Origin: Streptomyces luomodiensis
GTDB lineage: Bacteria; Actinomycetota; Actinomycetes; Streptomycetales; Streptomycetaceae
DNA: 64,000 bases
Reading direction: 5' to 3'
Assembly: GCF_031679605.1 (NCBI RefSeq)
Contig: NZ_CP117522.1
Coordinates: 4,898,001 to 4,962,000 of the forward strand
In this document: positions 1-8,878 of the stretch, one piece after another
Position numbering within the stretch: the stretch's first letter is position 1
How the letters are laid out: each line of letters opens with the position of its first letter
The notes under the pieces: model-generated
Database searches by the model: none
Told to the model about the DNA's origin: nothing
The model's input: the letters and a program-made list of their open reading frames with translations, nothing else
Translations under genes and position numbers: made by a program

Positions 1-137
1 TGACCGCGCCCGCGCCGCCCCTGGCGACCGATCGCCGCCGACCGGCTTCGATCTTTCTTGACCCTTTCGGGTTGCTCTGAGCACCAACCATTGATCATTT
101 AGTAGGCATCGCCACCAGCCCGCACTACGCTGCGCAC
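1..137. other. Upstream region, no gene seen
   Basis: GC-rich stretch ahead of the LytR_C gene. It presumably holds that gene's promoter, but I could not pick a convincing -35/-10 pair. The first bases may belong to a gene outside the window. Confidence 0.4.
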
Positions 138-830
138 ATGAGCATGCTGACCCCTCCAGGCATGGGCGGAAAGTACCGCATTACGGGCGATCGCTATCCG
201 CGGATGAGCCGACCCCGGAACCGCAGGCGGCTGGTCTTCGCCGCGTTCGGCTCGGTCCTGGCGCTCGGCCTGGTGGGCTGGGGAACGCTTCAGCTCATCG
301 ACGTCTTCTCCGGCGACGGCGACGGCCAGACGGTCCGCGCGGGACACGGCACCGGGGACTGCGAGCGCGGCGACAAGCGCCCCGACGAGAACGCGAAGCC
401 CGGTCGGGGCGACAGCGGCCAGAGCGGCAACAGCGGCCGTACGGGCGGGAAGCTGCCGAAGCCCGCCCAGATCACGGTCAACGTCTACAACGCGACCACG
501 CGCTCCGGCCTCGCCAAGAACACCGCGGACGAGCTGAAGAAGCGCGGCTTCAAGATCGGCAAGGTGGGCAACGCCCCGGCCGAGTACGACAAGAAGGTCA
601 AGGCTTCCGGGATACTGCTCGGCGCCCCGGGCGCCGACGACGGGGCGTTCAACGTGCTCGGCACCCAGCTCGACGGGGCCCAGACCAAGAACGACGCGCG
701 GGACGGCAAGGACATCGACCTGATCATCGGCAGCGGTTTCAAGAACCTGGTCAAGCAGAAGGACGCCGAGAAGGCTCTGGCCGCCCTGGCCAAGCCCTCA
801 CCCACGCCCTCCGGCACGCCCTGCCGCTGA
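138..830 (+). CDS. Membrane-anchored LytR C-terminal domain protein
   Basis: 230 residues. A basic cytoplasmic N-terminus is followed by one membrane helix at about residues 32-54, a low-complexity Gly/Asp/Lys linker (about 60-108), and a LytR_C domain (about 112-215) recognisable from the pattern VNVYNATTRSGLAKNTADEL followed by KRGFKIGKVGNAP. LytR_C proteins are envelope-associated and often sit with cell-wall polymer transferases; no LCP catalytic domain is present here, so a structural or accessory envelope role is inferred. The gene is convergent with upp, with 30 bases between the stops. The start at 138 is the first Met in frame; no strong ribosome binding site is visible. Confidence 0.85.
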   Translation: MSMLTPPGMGGKYRITGDRYPRMSRPRNRRRLVFAAFGSVLALGLVGWGTLQLIDVFSGDGDGQTVRAGHGTGDCERGDKRPDENAKPGRGDSGQSGNSGRTGGKLPKPAQITVNVYNATTRSGLAKNTADELKKRGFKIGKVGNAPAEYDKKVKASGILLGAPGADDGAFNVLGTQLDGAQTKNDARDGKDIDLIIGSGFKNLVKQKDAEKALAALAKPSPTPSGTPCR

Positions 831-860
831 ACCGTCGTAGAGCGCCTGGCAGGAGGGTGG

Positions 861-1496
861 TCAGCCGGCGGTCCCGTACATCCGGTCGCCCGCGTCGCCC
901 AGACCGGGCACGATGTACCCCTGCTCGTTGAGCCGCTCGTCGATGGACGAGGTGACCACCGTCACCGGCGCGCCCGCCAGCTCGCGCTCCATGAGCTCGA
1001 CGCCCTCGGGCGCCGCCAGCAGACACAGCGCGGTCACATCGTCGGCGCCCCGCGATATCAGCTCATTGATCGCCGCGACCAGCGTCCCGCCGGTGGCGAG
1101 CATCGGGTCCAGGACGTACACCTGACGGCCGGAGAGGTCCTCGGGCATCCGGGTGGCGTAGGTGGACGCCTGGAGCGTCTCCTCGTCGCGGATCATGCCC
1201 AGGAAGCCGACCTCGGCGGTGGGCAGCAGCCGCACCATGCCGTCGAGCATCCCGAGACCGGCCCGCAGGATCGGCACCACCATGGGACGCGGATGGGACA
1301 GCCGCACCCCGGTCGTGCTCGTCACCGGGGTCTCGATGTCGACCTGTTCGGTGCGCACATCGCGCGTGGCCTCGTACGCGAGCAGGGTCACCAGCTCGTC
1401 GGCGAGCCGCCGGAAGGTGGGGGAGTCGGTGCGCTTGTCGCGCAGCGTCGTGAGTTTGTGCGCCACCAGCGGGTGGTCGACGACGTGGATCCGCAT
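861..1496 (-). CDS. upp: Uracil phosphoribosyltransferase
   Basis: 211 residues from the ATG at 1496, giving [20 protein letters not shown], the usual Upp start; the reading frame stays open upstream, but that part does not look like Upp. The enzyme converts uracil and PRPP to UMP in pyrimidine salvage in the cytoplasm. The PRPP-binding loop is visible in [13 protein letters not shown], and the C-terminal uracil-binding region ends in [14 protein letters not shown]. Length matches the family (about 208-211). The gene is divergent from the small gene at 1709 and convergent with the LytR_C gene. Confidence 0.96.
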   Translation of the reverse strand: MRIHVVDHPLVAHKLTTLRDKRTDSPTFRRLADELVTLLAYEATRDVRTEQVDIETPVTSTTGVRLSHPRPMVVPILRAGLGMLDGMVRLLPTAEVGFLGMIRDEETLQASTYATRMPEDLSGRQVYVLDPMLATGGTLVAAINELISRGADDVTALCLLAAPEGVELMERELAGAPVTVVTSSIDERLNEQGYIVPGLGDAGDRMYGTAG

Positions 1497-1708
1497 GGCA
1501 ACGACACTAACCGAGCCCCCGGGGCCCAGCTGCCCCCGGAGCCCGGCTGTCCTCGGAGCCCGGCTGCCGCCGTGACCTCCCGCGCGCCTCCCGTGCGCTC
1601 CACCGTCTGCCGCCGTACTGGCATCAAACCGCCGTTTCGGGGGAAAGTGGGCAAGAGCGCCCCGGCGGCCCCCGGGGCGATACCTCGGCCCCGAGGAGTG
1701 ATGTGACC

Positions 1709-1882
1709 ATGGCCGACGCGACCGCGCAGGAGACGGAGTCCGCCGCGGACCGCCGCCGCCGTCGCGACCGCTTCCTGCGCGCACTGAACGAGGCCAGGGC
1801 GGTACGGAACCGGGTGCGTCCCCAGCAGGCCCGCGCCGCCCGGATGCGCCGGGCGATACACATGCGGACGTTCTCCTGGTGA
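1709..1882 (+). CDS. Small basic protein, function unknown
   Basis: 57 residues, starting [20 protein letters not shown] and ending in [10 protein letters not shown]. It is preceded by a purine-rich ribosome binding site (CCGAGGAG, about 1691-1698) roughly 10 bases before the ATG. The composition is very Arg-rich and no domain is recognised. It sits between upp (divergent) and the tadA operon (same strand). Codon use fits a translated Streptomyces gene. It could be a small nucleic-acid or ribosome-associated protein, but that is a guess from charge only. Confidence 0.55.
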   Translation: MADATAQETESAADRRRRRDRFLRALNEARAVRNRVRPQQARAARMRRAIHMRTFSW

Positions 1883-2083
1883 GCCCTGGAGGGCTCCCAC
1901 CGAACCGCCGGAGAGGGTTTCCGCGCGTTTCGTTTCCGTCCGCGTGAGCCACATCTCTTTGGACTGGTGCACGACGCAGCGCGGAAGACCTCTCGCGAAG
2001 CGATGGTTTCTGCCACGATTCCGATTGGGCCGGGACGCTGTCCCGCCCACCCCGGCACGCCTATGACCAGTGGGAGAGTCACG

Positions 2084-2599
2084 GTGTACTTCGCCGCATT
2101 GCTCGCGCGCACCGCAGAAGGGTGGGAAGCGAGCGACACAGAGCTCGATGACGTGGAAACCCTGACGGATCTGATCGAACTGGCCCGTCTGGCTTCCAAG
2201 GACGACGACACGGTATTGGCCTTCATCGAGCACGAAGACGCGTGGTTCGGCGTCGTCCGTGTGGACGGCGAGGACGACCCGCACATCTACGTATCGGACG
2301 CGGCAGCGGCCGCCCGCACCTCGTACGGCTCGATGCTCACCGACGAGCTGCTCGGCCGGGACCCCGACGACGATCTGGACAGCCTGGTCGACCTGGACGG
2401 CACCGAGGACGGCGAACCGGACCGGGACGACGAGGACGCCGACGACGCCCCGGTCCCGATCGGCCCGCTCGGGGACGCCGACATCCTGGCCGACCTGGGC
2501 ATGGACGAGAAGGAGCTGAAGGCCCTCGACGGGGACGCCCTCGAATCGATCGCCGAGATGCTGGGTTGCAGCATGGAGGGCCTGGAGGCGGTGCGCTGA
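2084..2599 (+). CDS. tRNA adenosine deaminase-associated protein
   Basis: 171 residues from the GTG at 2084, chosen because GGGAGAG lies five bases upstream and the protein then begins with YFAALLARTAEGWEASDTEL, the conserved start of this actinobacterial family. The first two thirds form the conserved domain; the last third is very acidic (Asp/Glu runs) and ends in a short helical segment. The family is named for its constant position next to tadA, as here (128 bases upstream). A biochemical role is not established. An in-frame ATG at 1967 is less likely because it has no ribosome binding site. Confidence 0.85.
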   Translation: MYFAALLARTAEGWEASDTELDDVETLTDLIELARLASKDDDTVLAFIEHEDAWFGVVRVDGEDDPHIYVSDAAAAARTSYGSMLTDELLGRDPDDDLDSLVDLDGTEDGEPDRDDEDADDAPVPIGPLGDADILADLGMDEKELKALDGDALESIAEMLGCSMEGLEAVR

Positions 2600-2727
2600 C
2601 CGCCGCCATCCCACCCTGTCACCACACCGAACCGGACCGAACCGAACCGATCAGCATCCATTCACCATCTGATCCACACCAATCCACATGTGATCCGCAG
2701 TGATCCGCACTGATCCAGACTGACGTC

Positions 2728-3228
2728 ATGACCGATCCGCTGACCGGCCTCCTGCCCGGCCCCGAACCCGACCCCCTGCGCGACCCCTGGCGCGCCCCGA
2801 TGCGCCTGGCGCTGGAAGAAGCGGTACGGGCACCCGAGACGGGAGATGTGCCGGTCGGCGCCGTCGTGCTGGGCCCGGACGGCTCGGTACTCGGCCGCGG
2901 CCGCAACGAGCGCGAGGCCCACGGCGACCCCACGGCCCACGCCGAGGTCCTCGCCCTCCGCGCCGCCGCCCGCCACCTCGGCGGCTGGCGGCTGACCGGC
3001 TGCACTCTCGTGGTCACCCTGGAGCCGTGCACGATGTGCGCCGGGGCGATCGTCCTGTCCCGTCTCGACCGGCTGGTCTACGGCGCCGTGGACGAGAAGG
3101 CGGGCGCGGTCGGCTCCCTCTGGGACGTCGTACGCGACCGCCGCCTCAACCACCGCCCCGAGGTCATCGCGGGCGTCCTGGCGGACGCGTGCGCGGCCCC
3201 CCTGACCACCTTCTTCCGCAAGTCCTGA
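2728..3228 (+). CDS. tadA: tRNA-specific adenosine deaminase
   Basis: 166 residues. It deaminates A34 to inosine in the wobble position of tRNA-Arg(ACG). The CDA-fold zinc site is intact: His71 and catalytic Glu73 in THAEVLAL form (AHAEV here), with Cys101 and Cys104 in EPCTMCAGA. A Pro/Asp-rich N-terminal extension of about 20 residues precedes the fold. The gene follows its associated-protein gene. Its tRNA substrate is also in this window (42702-42774). Confidence 0.95.
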   Translation: MTDPLTGLLPGPEPDPLRDPWRAPMRLALEEAVRAPETGDVPVGAVVLGPDGSVLGRGRNEREAHGDPTAHAEVLALRAAARHLGGWRLTGCTLVVTLEPCTMCAGAIVLSRLDRLVYGAVDEKAGAVGSLWDVVRDRRLNHRPEVIAGVLADACAAPLTTFFRKS

Positions 3229-3244
3229 CCCTCCGCCCCGGCCC

Positions 3245-3274
3245 CGGCCGGGAACCGATTTCGGTTCCCGGCCG
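3245..3274 (+). terminator. Hairpin after tadA
   Basis: Near-perfect 13-14 bp stem (CGGCCGGGAACCG pairing with CGGTTCCCGGCCG) 17 bases after the tadA stop and just before tRNA-Ser. Likely intrinsic terminator, without a clear T-run, as is common in high-GC genomes. Confidence 0.6.
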
Positions 3275-3296
3275 CCTGTCCGCTAGGCTCTCCCTC

Positions 3297-3383
3297 GGTA
3301 GCGTGTCCGAGCGGCCGAAGGAGCGCGCCTCGAAAGCGCGTGAGGGGGCAACTCCTCCGTGGGTTCAAATCCCACCGCTACCG
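3297..3383 (+). tRNA. tRNA-Ser(CGA)
   Basis: 87 nt. The acceptor GGTAGCG pairs with CGCTACC. The anticodon stem CGCGC/GCGCG encloses loop CTCGAAA, giving anticodon CGA. A long variable arm (type II tRNA) and the T-loop GTTCAAATC are present. CCA is not encoded. Confidence 0.95.
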
Positions 3384-3392
3384 CTGTGAAGA

Positions 3393-3427
3393 ACGTAGGG
3401 CCCGGCTCATCGAGCCGGGCCCTACGT
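3393..3427. terminator. Bidirectional hairpin between tRNA-Ser and the DUF6777-like gene
   Basis: Perfect 16-bp inverted repeat with a 3-base loop (ACGTAGGGCCCGGCTC and its complement). It lies 10 bases past the tRNA and 20 bases past the stop of the convergent gene, so it can serve both. Confidence 0.8.
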
Positions 3428-3447
3428 GTGTCCGGGCACCGTTCCCG

Positions 3448-4929
3448 TCAGGGGCCGGACGGGGGCGGTTGCTGCGGGGGCTGCTGCTGATTCGGGTCAC
3501 CCTGCGGGGGCTGGTCCTGCGGCTGCTGCTGGTTCTGGTCGGGGGGCTGCTGCTGGTTCTGGTCCGGCGGCTGCTGGGGCGGGGGCTGGTTCGGGGGCGG
3601 CTGGTTCGGCGGAGGCTGGTTCGGGGGCGGCTGGTTCGGCGGGGGCTGGTTCGGCGGAGGCTGATTCGGCGGGGGCTGATTCGGCGGGGGCTGGTTCGGC
3701 GGAGGCTGCGGCTGCTGTTGGCCCGGGTCGGAGGGCTGGTCCTGGGGCTGCTGCTGACCCGGATCCGACGGCTGATCCTGCGGCTGCTGCTGACCCGGAT
3801 CCGACGGCTGATCCTGCGGCTGCTGCTGGCCCGGGTCGGAGGGCTGGTCCTGGGGCTGCTGCTGACCCGGATCCGACGGCTGATCCTGCGGCTGCTGCTG
3901 ACCCGGATCCGACGGCTGATCCTGCGGCTGCTGCTGACCCGGATCCGACGGCTCGTCGGAGGGCTGCGACTGCTCCGAAGGGGACCCGGACGGGCGGTCG
4001 GTCTCCAGCGGGGTGAACCTGTCCGACGGCTTCAGGGTGACCTTCGGCGCCTCCCGCAGACGCGGAGCCTGCTGCTCGCCCGGCATCGCCAGGGAGGAGG
4101 GGTAGTCCGCCCGTGCCAGCAGCGTGTCCCGCGGGTTCTCACTGCCGTTGCCGTCACCGAGCGGGCGCTTGAAGAGCTCGGCTTTGCCGATCCCCACCAG
4201 GACGAGCTGTTTCACGTCCTTCGCGGCCGGCCGGATGACGGTCACCGTGGTCCGGGAGAAACCGTTCCACTGCGGTCCGGTGAAGGTCGGCTTGGCGTTG
4301 CGCGGTGGGGCCGAGACCTTCACCGGGTTTCCGGAGTCGCACTTCACGACGGGCACACCGTGCTGATCCACGAAAACCGCCGTCCCGGCCTGGAGAACGG
4401 CGGACACCGGCTTCAGCCCACCGCGGTAGCCGTAGGTCTTCGCATAGGTGTCGGAGCGCAGGATGACGCTCGTGAGGCCATGGACATAGCCAGGGATGTC
4501 ATCGGCCGAGCCGATGCGCTGGACCCGGCTCCAGGCGGCACCCTTCTGCTTGTCGGCCTCGAGGTCGTGGATCAGCCCCTGACGGTCGCAGGGCTGCCGG
4601 TTCCGGACGCCGGTGTAGAGACCGGGGGTGTTGCCCCGGAAGGCCCGGCCTCCGTTGGAGGGCGACACCACGTGTTTGCGGTCATGGCCGACGGAGGAGG
4701 TGAACGCGGGGACCGAGGTCTTTCCGACGGGTTCCCTCCGGTATTCGGCCGCCGCGGCGGATCCGGGAATTTCCCCGGAAGCGCCCCTGGAGGCTTGTCG
4801 GGAGGCGTCACCGGATGCCTTTTCGGAGGAGGAGATCACCCCAAGGACCACCACGGCGGCCACCACGACGACGAACCCGACGGCGAATGCTGAACGACGC
4901 GAGGTGAGGTGCCATGAGATCGAGCGCAT
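3448..4929 (-). CDS. Membrane-anchored protein with DUF6777-like domain and Pro/Gln repeat tail
   Basis: 493 residues. One membrane helix lies at about residues 14-33. An extracytoplasmic domain of about 200 residues follows (about 70-280, including NTPGLYTGVRNRQPCDRQGL), which I take to be DUF6777; this assignment is from memory of the family. The C-terminal third is low complexity: seven copies of a 12-residue unit like DQPSDPGQQQPQ, then eight or so copies of PPPNQ, then Gln/Pro-rich sequence. The tail probably spans or sits in the cell wall. The DNA repeat (3690-3960 and 3590-3710) is a likely site of copy-number change. No partner gene is adjacent; the upstream neighbour is divergent. 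Confidence 0.75.
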   Translation of the reverse strand: MRSISWHLTSRRSAFAVGFVVVVAAVVVLGVISSSEKASGDASRQASRGASGEIPGSAAAAEYRREPVGKTSVPAFTSSVGHDRKHVVSPSNGGRAFRGNTPGLYTGVRNRQPCDRQGLIHDLEADKQKGAAWSRVQRIGSADDIPGYVHGLTSVILRSDTYAKTYGYRGGLKPVSAVLQAGTAVFVDQHGVPVVKCDSGNPVKVSAPPRNAKPTFTGPQWNGFSRTTVTVIRPAAKDVKQLVLVGIGKAELFKRPLGDGNGSENPRDTLLARADYPSSLAMPGEQQAPRLREAPKVTLKPSDRFTPLETDRPSGSPSEQSQPSDEPSDPGQQQPQDQPSDPGQQQPQDQPSDPGQQQPQDQPSDPGQQQPQDQPSDPGQQQPQDQPSDPGQQQPQDQPSDPGQQQPQPPPNQPPPNQPPPNQPPPNQPPPNQPPPNQPPPNQPPPNQPPPQQPPDQNQQQPPDQNQQQPQDQPPQGDPNQQQPPQQPPPSGP

Positions 4930-5279
4930 TTCCCTCTCCTTCCCTTACCTCGCCCCCCATCCTGCGCTCGCGCGGCATGCCCCCGCTTCCCCCGAAACCC
5001 AGACATCTCCCCCCACCTTCGGGGGACTTGGGCCCGGTTTGGCCGTCGCCGCTCGCAGAACCGCCCCCGACCCGGGTGACCCCGGATCGGGGGCGGTCGC
5101 TGCCCTCGCGGTCTGTGCGCGGCCTCGCGGTCTGTACGCGGTGAACCCTCCGATCGCGGCTCCGATCGTGTCGGATGTCCGCCGCGTATCTAGACTGAGC
5201 CGCGTATCCAGACTAAACGGATATGCCCCAGTTGGCAGGAGAACGATCGGACAACCGGACAGCAGCCGAGGAGGACCGG
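4930..5279. promoter_or_regulatory. Divergent intergenic region upstream of the stress protein
   Basis: 350 bases without a gene. It holds a GC-rich hairpin near 5066-5096 and, at 5181-5198 and 5199-5216, two near-identical 18-bp direct repeats (GCCGCGTATCTAGACTGA and GCCGCGTATCCAGACTAA). Each repeat contains a TAT(C)TAGACT-like -10 candidate, so the repeats probably overlap the promoter of the stress protein gene. Confidence 0.45.
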
Positions 5280-6164
5280 ATGAGCGGCCCTGTCGTAGCG
5301 GGGGTCGACGGCTCGCGGCGCAGCCTTACGGCCGCCGAATGGGCCGCGCGGGAGGCGGCGCGGCGCGGGGCCGCGCTGCGGCTGGTGCACGCCTGTCCGC
5401 CGTTGCCGCGCAGGGTCTCGCCGGTGCCCGGGGTGGACGCCTGGCAGCACGTGGGCGAGCAGATGCTGGGGCAGACGGTCGCCGACTTCCGGGTCCGCCA
5501 TCCGGCCCTCGAGCTCGGCGGGGAGCACACCGCCGCCGAACCGGCCGAGGCGCTGCTCACGGCCGCCGCGAGCGCCGGGCTGCTGGTCGTCGGGGCCCGG
5601 GGCTGGGGAGGCTTCGACGGGCTGGCGGTGGGCTCGGTGGCTCTGCGGGTGGCGGCGATGGCGGACTGTCCCGTCGTCACGGTCCCGGAGGCGCGGCGCA
5701 GGGGCGCCGGATGGGACGGCGCGGACCGGGACGAGGTGCAGCTCGGCTTCGACGCGCACGCCCCGGCGGAGGCCACGGCCGACTTCGCGTTCCGCGCCGC
5801 CTGGGAGCGGGGCGTCCCGCTGCGGGTCGTGCACGCGTGGGCGCTGCCCCCGGCCTCCCCGTCGGCCTGGATGCTCACGGTGCTGGAGGAGGACCGGGCG
5901 AGGTGGGAGGACCAGGAGAGCCAGGTGGTCTCCGACGCCCTGCGGCCATGGCGGGAGAGATATCCCGAGGTCACCGCGGTGCCGGATGTCATCCTGCTCA
6001 ATCCGGCGGAGGCGCTGGTGAGGGCCTCGGAGCGGGCCGGGCTGCTGGTGCTCGGGCGCCGCACGGCCACCCGGCCGACCGAACTGCGGCTGGGGCCGGT
6101 CGCCCATGCCGTACTGCACCATGCCCACTGTCCGGTGGCGGTCGTACCGCACCCCGCGCACTGA
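5280..6164 (+). CDS. Universal stress protein, two UspA domains
   Basis: 294 residues from the ATG at 5280, preceded by GAGGAGG with six bases of spacing; the in-frame ATG at 5223 lacks such a site. Two UspA domains (about 3-142 and 150-292) are fused in tandem. ATP-binding signatures are visible as GARGWGGFDGLAVGSVA in the first domain and LGRRTATRPTELRLGPVAHA in the second, the latter departing from the G-2x-G-9x-G pattern. Tandem USPs in actinobacteria are linked to dormancy and hypoxia; a role here is inferred only. The gene is convergent with pfkA. Confidence 0.92.
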   Translation: MSGPVVAGVDGSRRSLTAAEWAAREAARRGAALRLVHACPPLPRRVSPVPGVDAWQHVGEQMLGQTVADFRVRHPALELGGEHTAAEPAEALLTAAASAGLLVVGARGWGGFDGLAVGSVALRVAAMADCPVVTVPEARRRGAGWDGADRDEVQLGFDAHAPAEATADFAFRAAWERGVPLRVVHAWALPPASPSAWMLTVLEEDRARWEDQESQVVSDALRPWRERYPEVTAVPDVILLNPAEALVRASERAGLLVLGRRTATRPTELRLGPVAHAVLHHAHCPVAVVPHPAH

Positions 6165-6270
6165 GCCGCCGCCCCGCGCTCACGGCGAGGCGATTTCATG
6201 CCGAGGCGGCGGTACGTGACGACGCTGCGGTTCGTGACGACGCGGCACCTCGCGAGGCGGACACCCCGGA

Positions 6271-7296
6271 TCAGCCGAAGAACACCCCGAATTCGGAGTA
6301 GAGCGCGGGGTCGACGGTCTTGGTGCCCACCGTGGCCTCCGCGAGCGGTATGCGGACGATGTCCGTGCCGCGCAGCGCCACCATGGTGCCGAAGTCCCGG
6401 TCCTGGACGGTGTCGATCGCACGCAGCCCGAAGCGGGTGGCCAGCCAGCGGTCGAAGGCGCTGGGCGTCCCTCCGCGCTGGATATGGCCGAGGACCGTGG
6501 TGCGGGCCTCCTTGCCGGTGTGATCGGCGATCTCATGGGCGAGCCACTCGCCGATCCCGGAGAGCCGCACATGGCCGAACTCGTCCCGGCTGGAGTCCTT
6601 GACCACCATCTGGCCCTGCTTCGGCACGGCTCCTTCCGCCACCACCACGATCGGCGCGTACCTGATCTTGAAACGGTTCTCCACCCAGGCGCAGACCTGG
6701 TCGATGTCGAACGGCTGCTCGGGGAGGAGGATGACGTTGGCGCCGCCCGCGATGCCCGAGTGCAGGGCGATCCAGCCGGCGTGCCGCCCCATCACCTCGA
6801 CCACCAGGGTGCGGGTGTGGGATTCGGCGGTGGTGTGCAGCCGGTCGATCGCCTCGGTGGCGATGTTGACGGCGGTGTCGAAGCCGAAGGTGTAGTCGGT
6901 GCCGGCCACGTCGTTGTCGATCGTCTTGGGCACCCCGACCACCTGGATGCCCTCGCCCGCCAGTGCCGCGGCGACGCCGAGCGTGTCCTCGCCGCCGATC
7001 GCGATGAGCGCGTCCACCTCGTACTCGGCGAGGGTCTCCCGCACCCTGCCGACCCCGTCCTCGCTGGCCAGGGGGTTGGTCCGGGAGGAGCCGAGGATGG
7101 TGCCGCCGCGCGGCAGGATGCCGCGTACGGCCGGGACGTCCAGCGGCATGACGACCCCTTCGAGTGCGCCGCGCCAGCCGTCCCGCACTCCGACGAACTC
7201 GAAGCCGTGCACCTCCACGCCCTTACGGACGATGCCGCGGATCGCGGCGTTGAGCCCGGGGCAGTCGCCGCCGCCGGTCAGCACACCGACACGCAT
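6271..7296 (-). CDS. pfkA: 6-phosphofructokinase
   Basis: 341 residues from the ATG at 7296, giving MRVGVLTGGGDCPGLNAAIR; the open frame runs further upstream, but that sequence is not PFK-like. It phosphorylates fructose 6-phosphate in glycolysis. Visible motifs are GGEDTLG (residues 101-107) in the nucleotide-binding loop and PKTIDND (123-129), whose Asp residues include the catalytic base. The GGED form, instead of GGDGS, marks the actinobacterial subgroup in which the phosphoryl donor (ATP or PPi) cannot be told reliably by eye. The gene is followed by no same-strand partner. Confidence 0.93.
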   Translation of the reverse strand: MRVGVLTGGGDCPGLNAAIRGIVRKGVEVHGFEFVGVRDGWRGALEGVVMPLDVPAVRGILPRGGTILGSSRTNPLASEDGVGRVRETLAEYEVDALIAIGGEDTLGVAAALAGEGIQVVGVPKTIDNDVAGTDYTFGFDTAVNIATEAIDRLHTTAESHTRTLVVEVMGRHAGWIALHSGIAGGANVILLPEQPFDIDQVCAWVENRFKIRYAPIVVVAEGAVPKQGQMVVKDSSRDEFGHVRLSGIGEWLAHEIADHTGKEARTTVLGHIQRGGTPSAFDRWLATRFGLRAIDTVQDRDFGTMVALRGTDIVRIPLAEATVGTKTVDPALYSEFGVFFG

Positions 7297-7530
7297 CTCC
7301 GCTCCCTCCGCCGACGGCGCGAGCCGCTGCCGCTGCCGCCGCTCCTTTCGGCACCACTCTTGCCACCCTCCCTTTCTCCAGAATCCACCCATATGTAGCG
7401 CGGCGCCCACACCAGCGCAGCCCCGTCCCCACAGCCCCGATGGGTTCATCCGACTGATACGACTGATGCGCCAGCGGTGTGGATAGACTCTCGCAACTGT
7501 GTAACGGGGACGGCGGGAGAGGCAGCACAG

Positions 7531-7695
7531 ATGGCCCAGGCCAAGAAAATCGCGCTCTATATGCTGATCGTCTTCGTGCTGTACACGATCATCAAGACGC
7601 CGGCCCGAGCTGCCGACCTCGTCCAGGTCGGTTTCGAGGGCATATCGGACGCCGCCAAGAGCGTCGGCGAGTTCATGACGGAACTGGTCAACTAG
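7531..7695 (+). CDS. Small single-helix membrane protein
   Basis: 54 residues from the ATG at 7531, with GGGAGAGG about 9 bases upstream. It starts MAQAKKIALYMLIVFVLYTI, so two Lys are followed by one membrane helix (about 7-23). The short tail includes VGEFMTELVN and is predicted amphipathic. The frame opens earlier (7477) but without a ribosome binding site. Function unknown. It is transcribed towards the sigma-factor pair. Confidence 0.75.
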   Translation: MAQAKKIALYMLIVFVLYTIIKTPARAADLVQVGFEGISDAAKSVGEFMTELVN

Positions 7696-7856
7696 CCTCA
7701 GTCCCCCCTGACCCCACTCCCCGGACCCCGCCTCCCGTCGATCCCTTTACGGGCGATTCCTCCACCAACACGTGGTAAAGAGGTGCTTGCACACAGTGCA
7801 CATGTCTTGTGATGCTATGACCGCTTTGCCGGGTGAGTACATCGTGAAGGGGTGGC
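7696..7856 (+). promoter_or_regulatory. Region upstream of first SigF-type gene
   Basis: Contains a 13-bp palindrome TGCACACAGTGCA (7788-7800) and a hairpin CCAC-N6-GTGG just before it (about 7763-7776). The palindrome lies 57 bases upstream of the GTG and is a plausible regulator site. No certain promoter could be assigned. Confidence 0.35.
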
Positions 7857-8690
7857 GTGACCGTGTCGGCCCGAACCGCGCCCAGAACCCCGCCCCAGGG
7901 CGATGGCGGCAGCGAGAGCGGCAGAAGCCGAGGGGCTGACGCCAGAGCGCTCACCCAGGTGCTCTTCGCCGAGCTGTCGGACCTCACCCCCGGAACCCCC
8001 GAGCACGCCCGGGTGCGCGCCGCACTGATCGAGGCCAATCTGCCGCTGGTCCGCTACGCCGCGGCCCGCTTCCGCAGCCGTAACGAGCCCATGGAGGACG
8101 TGATCCAGGTCGGCACCATCGGCCTGATCAACGCGATCGACCGATTCGACCCGGACCGCGGGGTGCAGTTCCCGACCTTCGCCATGCCGACCGTCGTCGG
8201 CGAGATCAAGCGCTACTTCCGCGACAACGTCCGCACCGTCCATGTGCCGCGCCGGCTGCATGAGCTGTGGGTGCAGGTCAACGGCGCGACCGAGGACCTG
8301 ACCGTGCTGCACGGCCGCTCCCCGACGACGGCCGAGATCGCCGAGCGGCTCAAGCTCAGCGAGGAGGAGGTGCTCGCCTGCATCGAGGCGGGCCGCTCAT
8401 ATCACGCCACCTCGCTGGAAGCCGCCCAGGAGGGGGACGGCCTGCCCGGACTGGTCGACCGGCTCGGCTACGAGGACCCGGCGCTCGCCGGAGTCGAGCA
8501 CCGCGATCTGGTGCGCCATCTGCTCGTACAGCTGCCCGAGCGCGAGCAGCGTATCCTTTTGCTCCGTTACTACAGCAATCTGACGCAATCTCAGATCAGC
8601 GCCGAGCTCGGAGTCTCCCAGATGCATGTGTCCCGGCTGCTGTCCCGGAGCTTCGCCAGGCTGAGATCCGCGAACCGGATCGAGTCCTGA
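7857..8690 (+). CDS. sigF: SigB/SigF-family RNA polymerase sigma factor
   Basis: 277 residues from GTG 7857. Regions 2, 3 and 4 of group 3 sigma-70 factors are present in order: region 2 at about 55-120 ([20 protein letters not shown], then [18 protein letters not shown]), region 3 at about 125-190, and region 4 at about 215-272 with an HTH ([20 protein letters not shown]). Such factors direct sporulation or stress transcription and are held by anti-sigma proteins. No anti-sigma gene is adjacent. The symbol rests on family and my memory that S. coelicolor sigF and sigN are neighbours in the same context; it could be another sigB paralog. Confidence 0.8.
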   Translation: MTVSARTAPRTPPQGDGGSESGRSRGADARALTQVLFAELSDLTPGTPEHARVRAALIEANLPLVRYAAARFRSRNEPMEDVIQVGTIGLINAIDRFDPDRGVQFPTFAMPTVVGEIKRYFRDNVRTVHVPRRLHELWVQVNGATEDLTVLHGRSPTTAEIAERLKLSEEEVLACIEAGRSYHATSLEAAQEGDGLPGLVDRLGYEDPALAGVEHRDLVRHLLVQLPEREQRILLLRYYSNLTQSQISAELGVSQMHVSRLLSRSFARLRSANRIES

Positions 8691-8785
8691 TCCTTGCGAG
8701 GGACCCTCGACCTGATGCCTCAAGGCTGTAATGTCGACTTGGCGCTACAGCGTGTTGCCGACATGTGACATTCTGCAGGAACCGC

Positions 8786-8811
8786 GTTTGCCGCGGCCCG
8801 ACCTCCGGTAT
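8786..8811 (+). promoter_or_regulatory. Candidate SigB/SigF-type promoter
   Basis: GTTT, a 16-base spacer and CGGTAT lie 68 bases before the next start. This is close to the GNNT-N14-16-GGGTAY pattern recognised by SigB/SigF-type factors and suggests cross- or autoregulation between the two sigma genes. One mismatch in the -10 element. Confidence 0.4.
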
Positions 8812-8878
8812 TCAGGGGAAGGCTGCGTCGGACGCGAACCGCGCAGCTGCGATCCGTCCGCGACCTCTAGGGGGTGGC

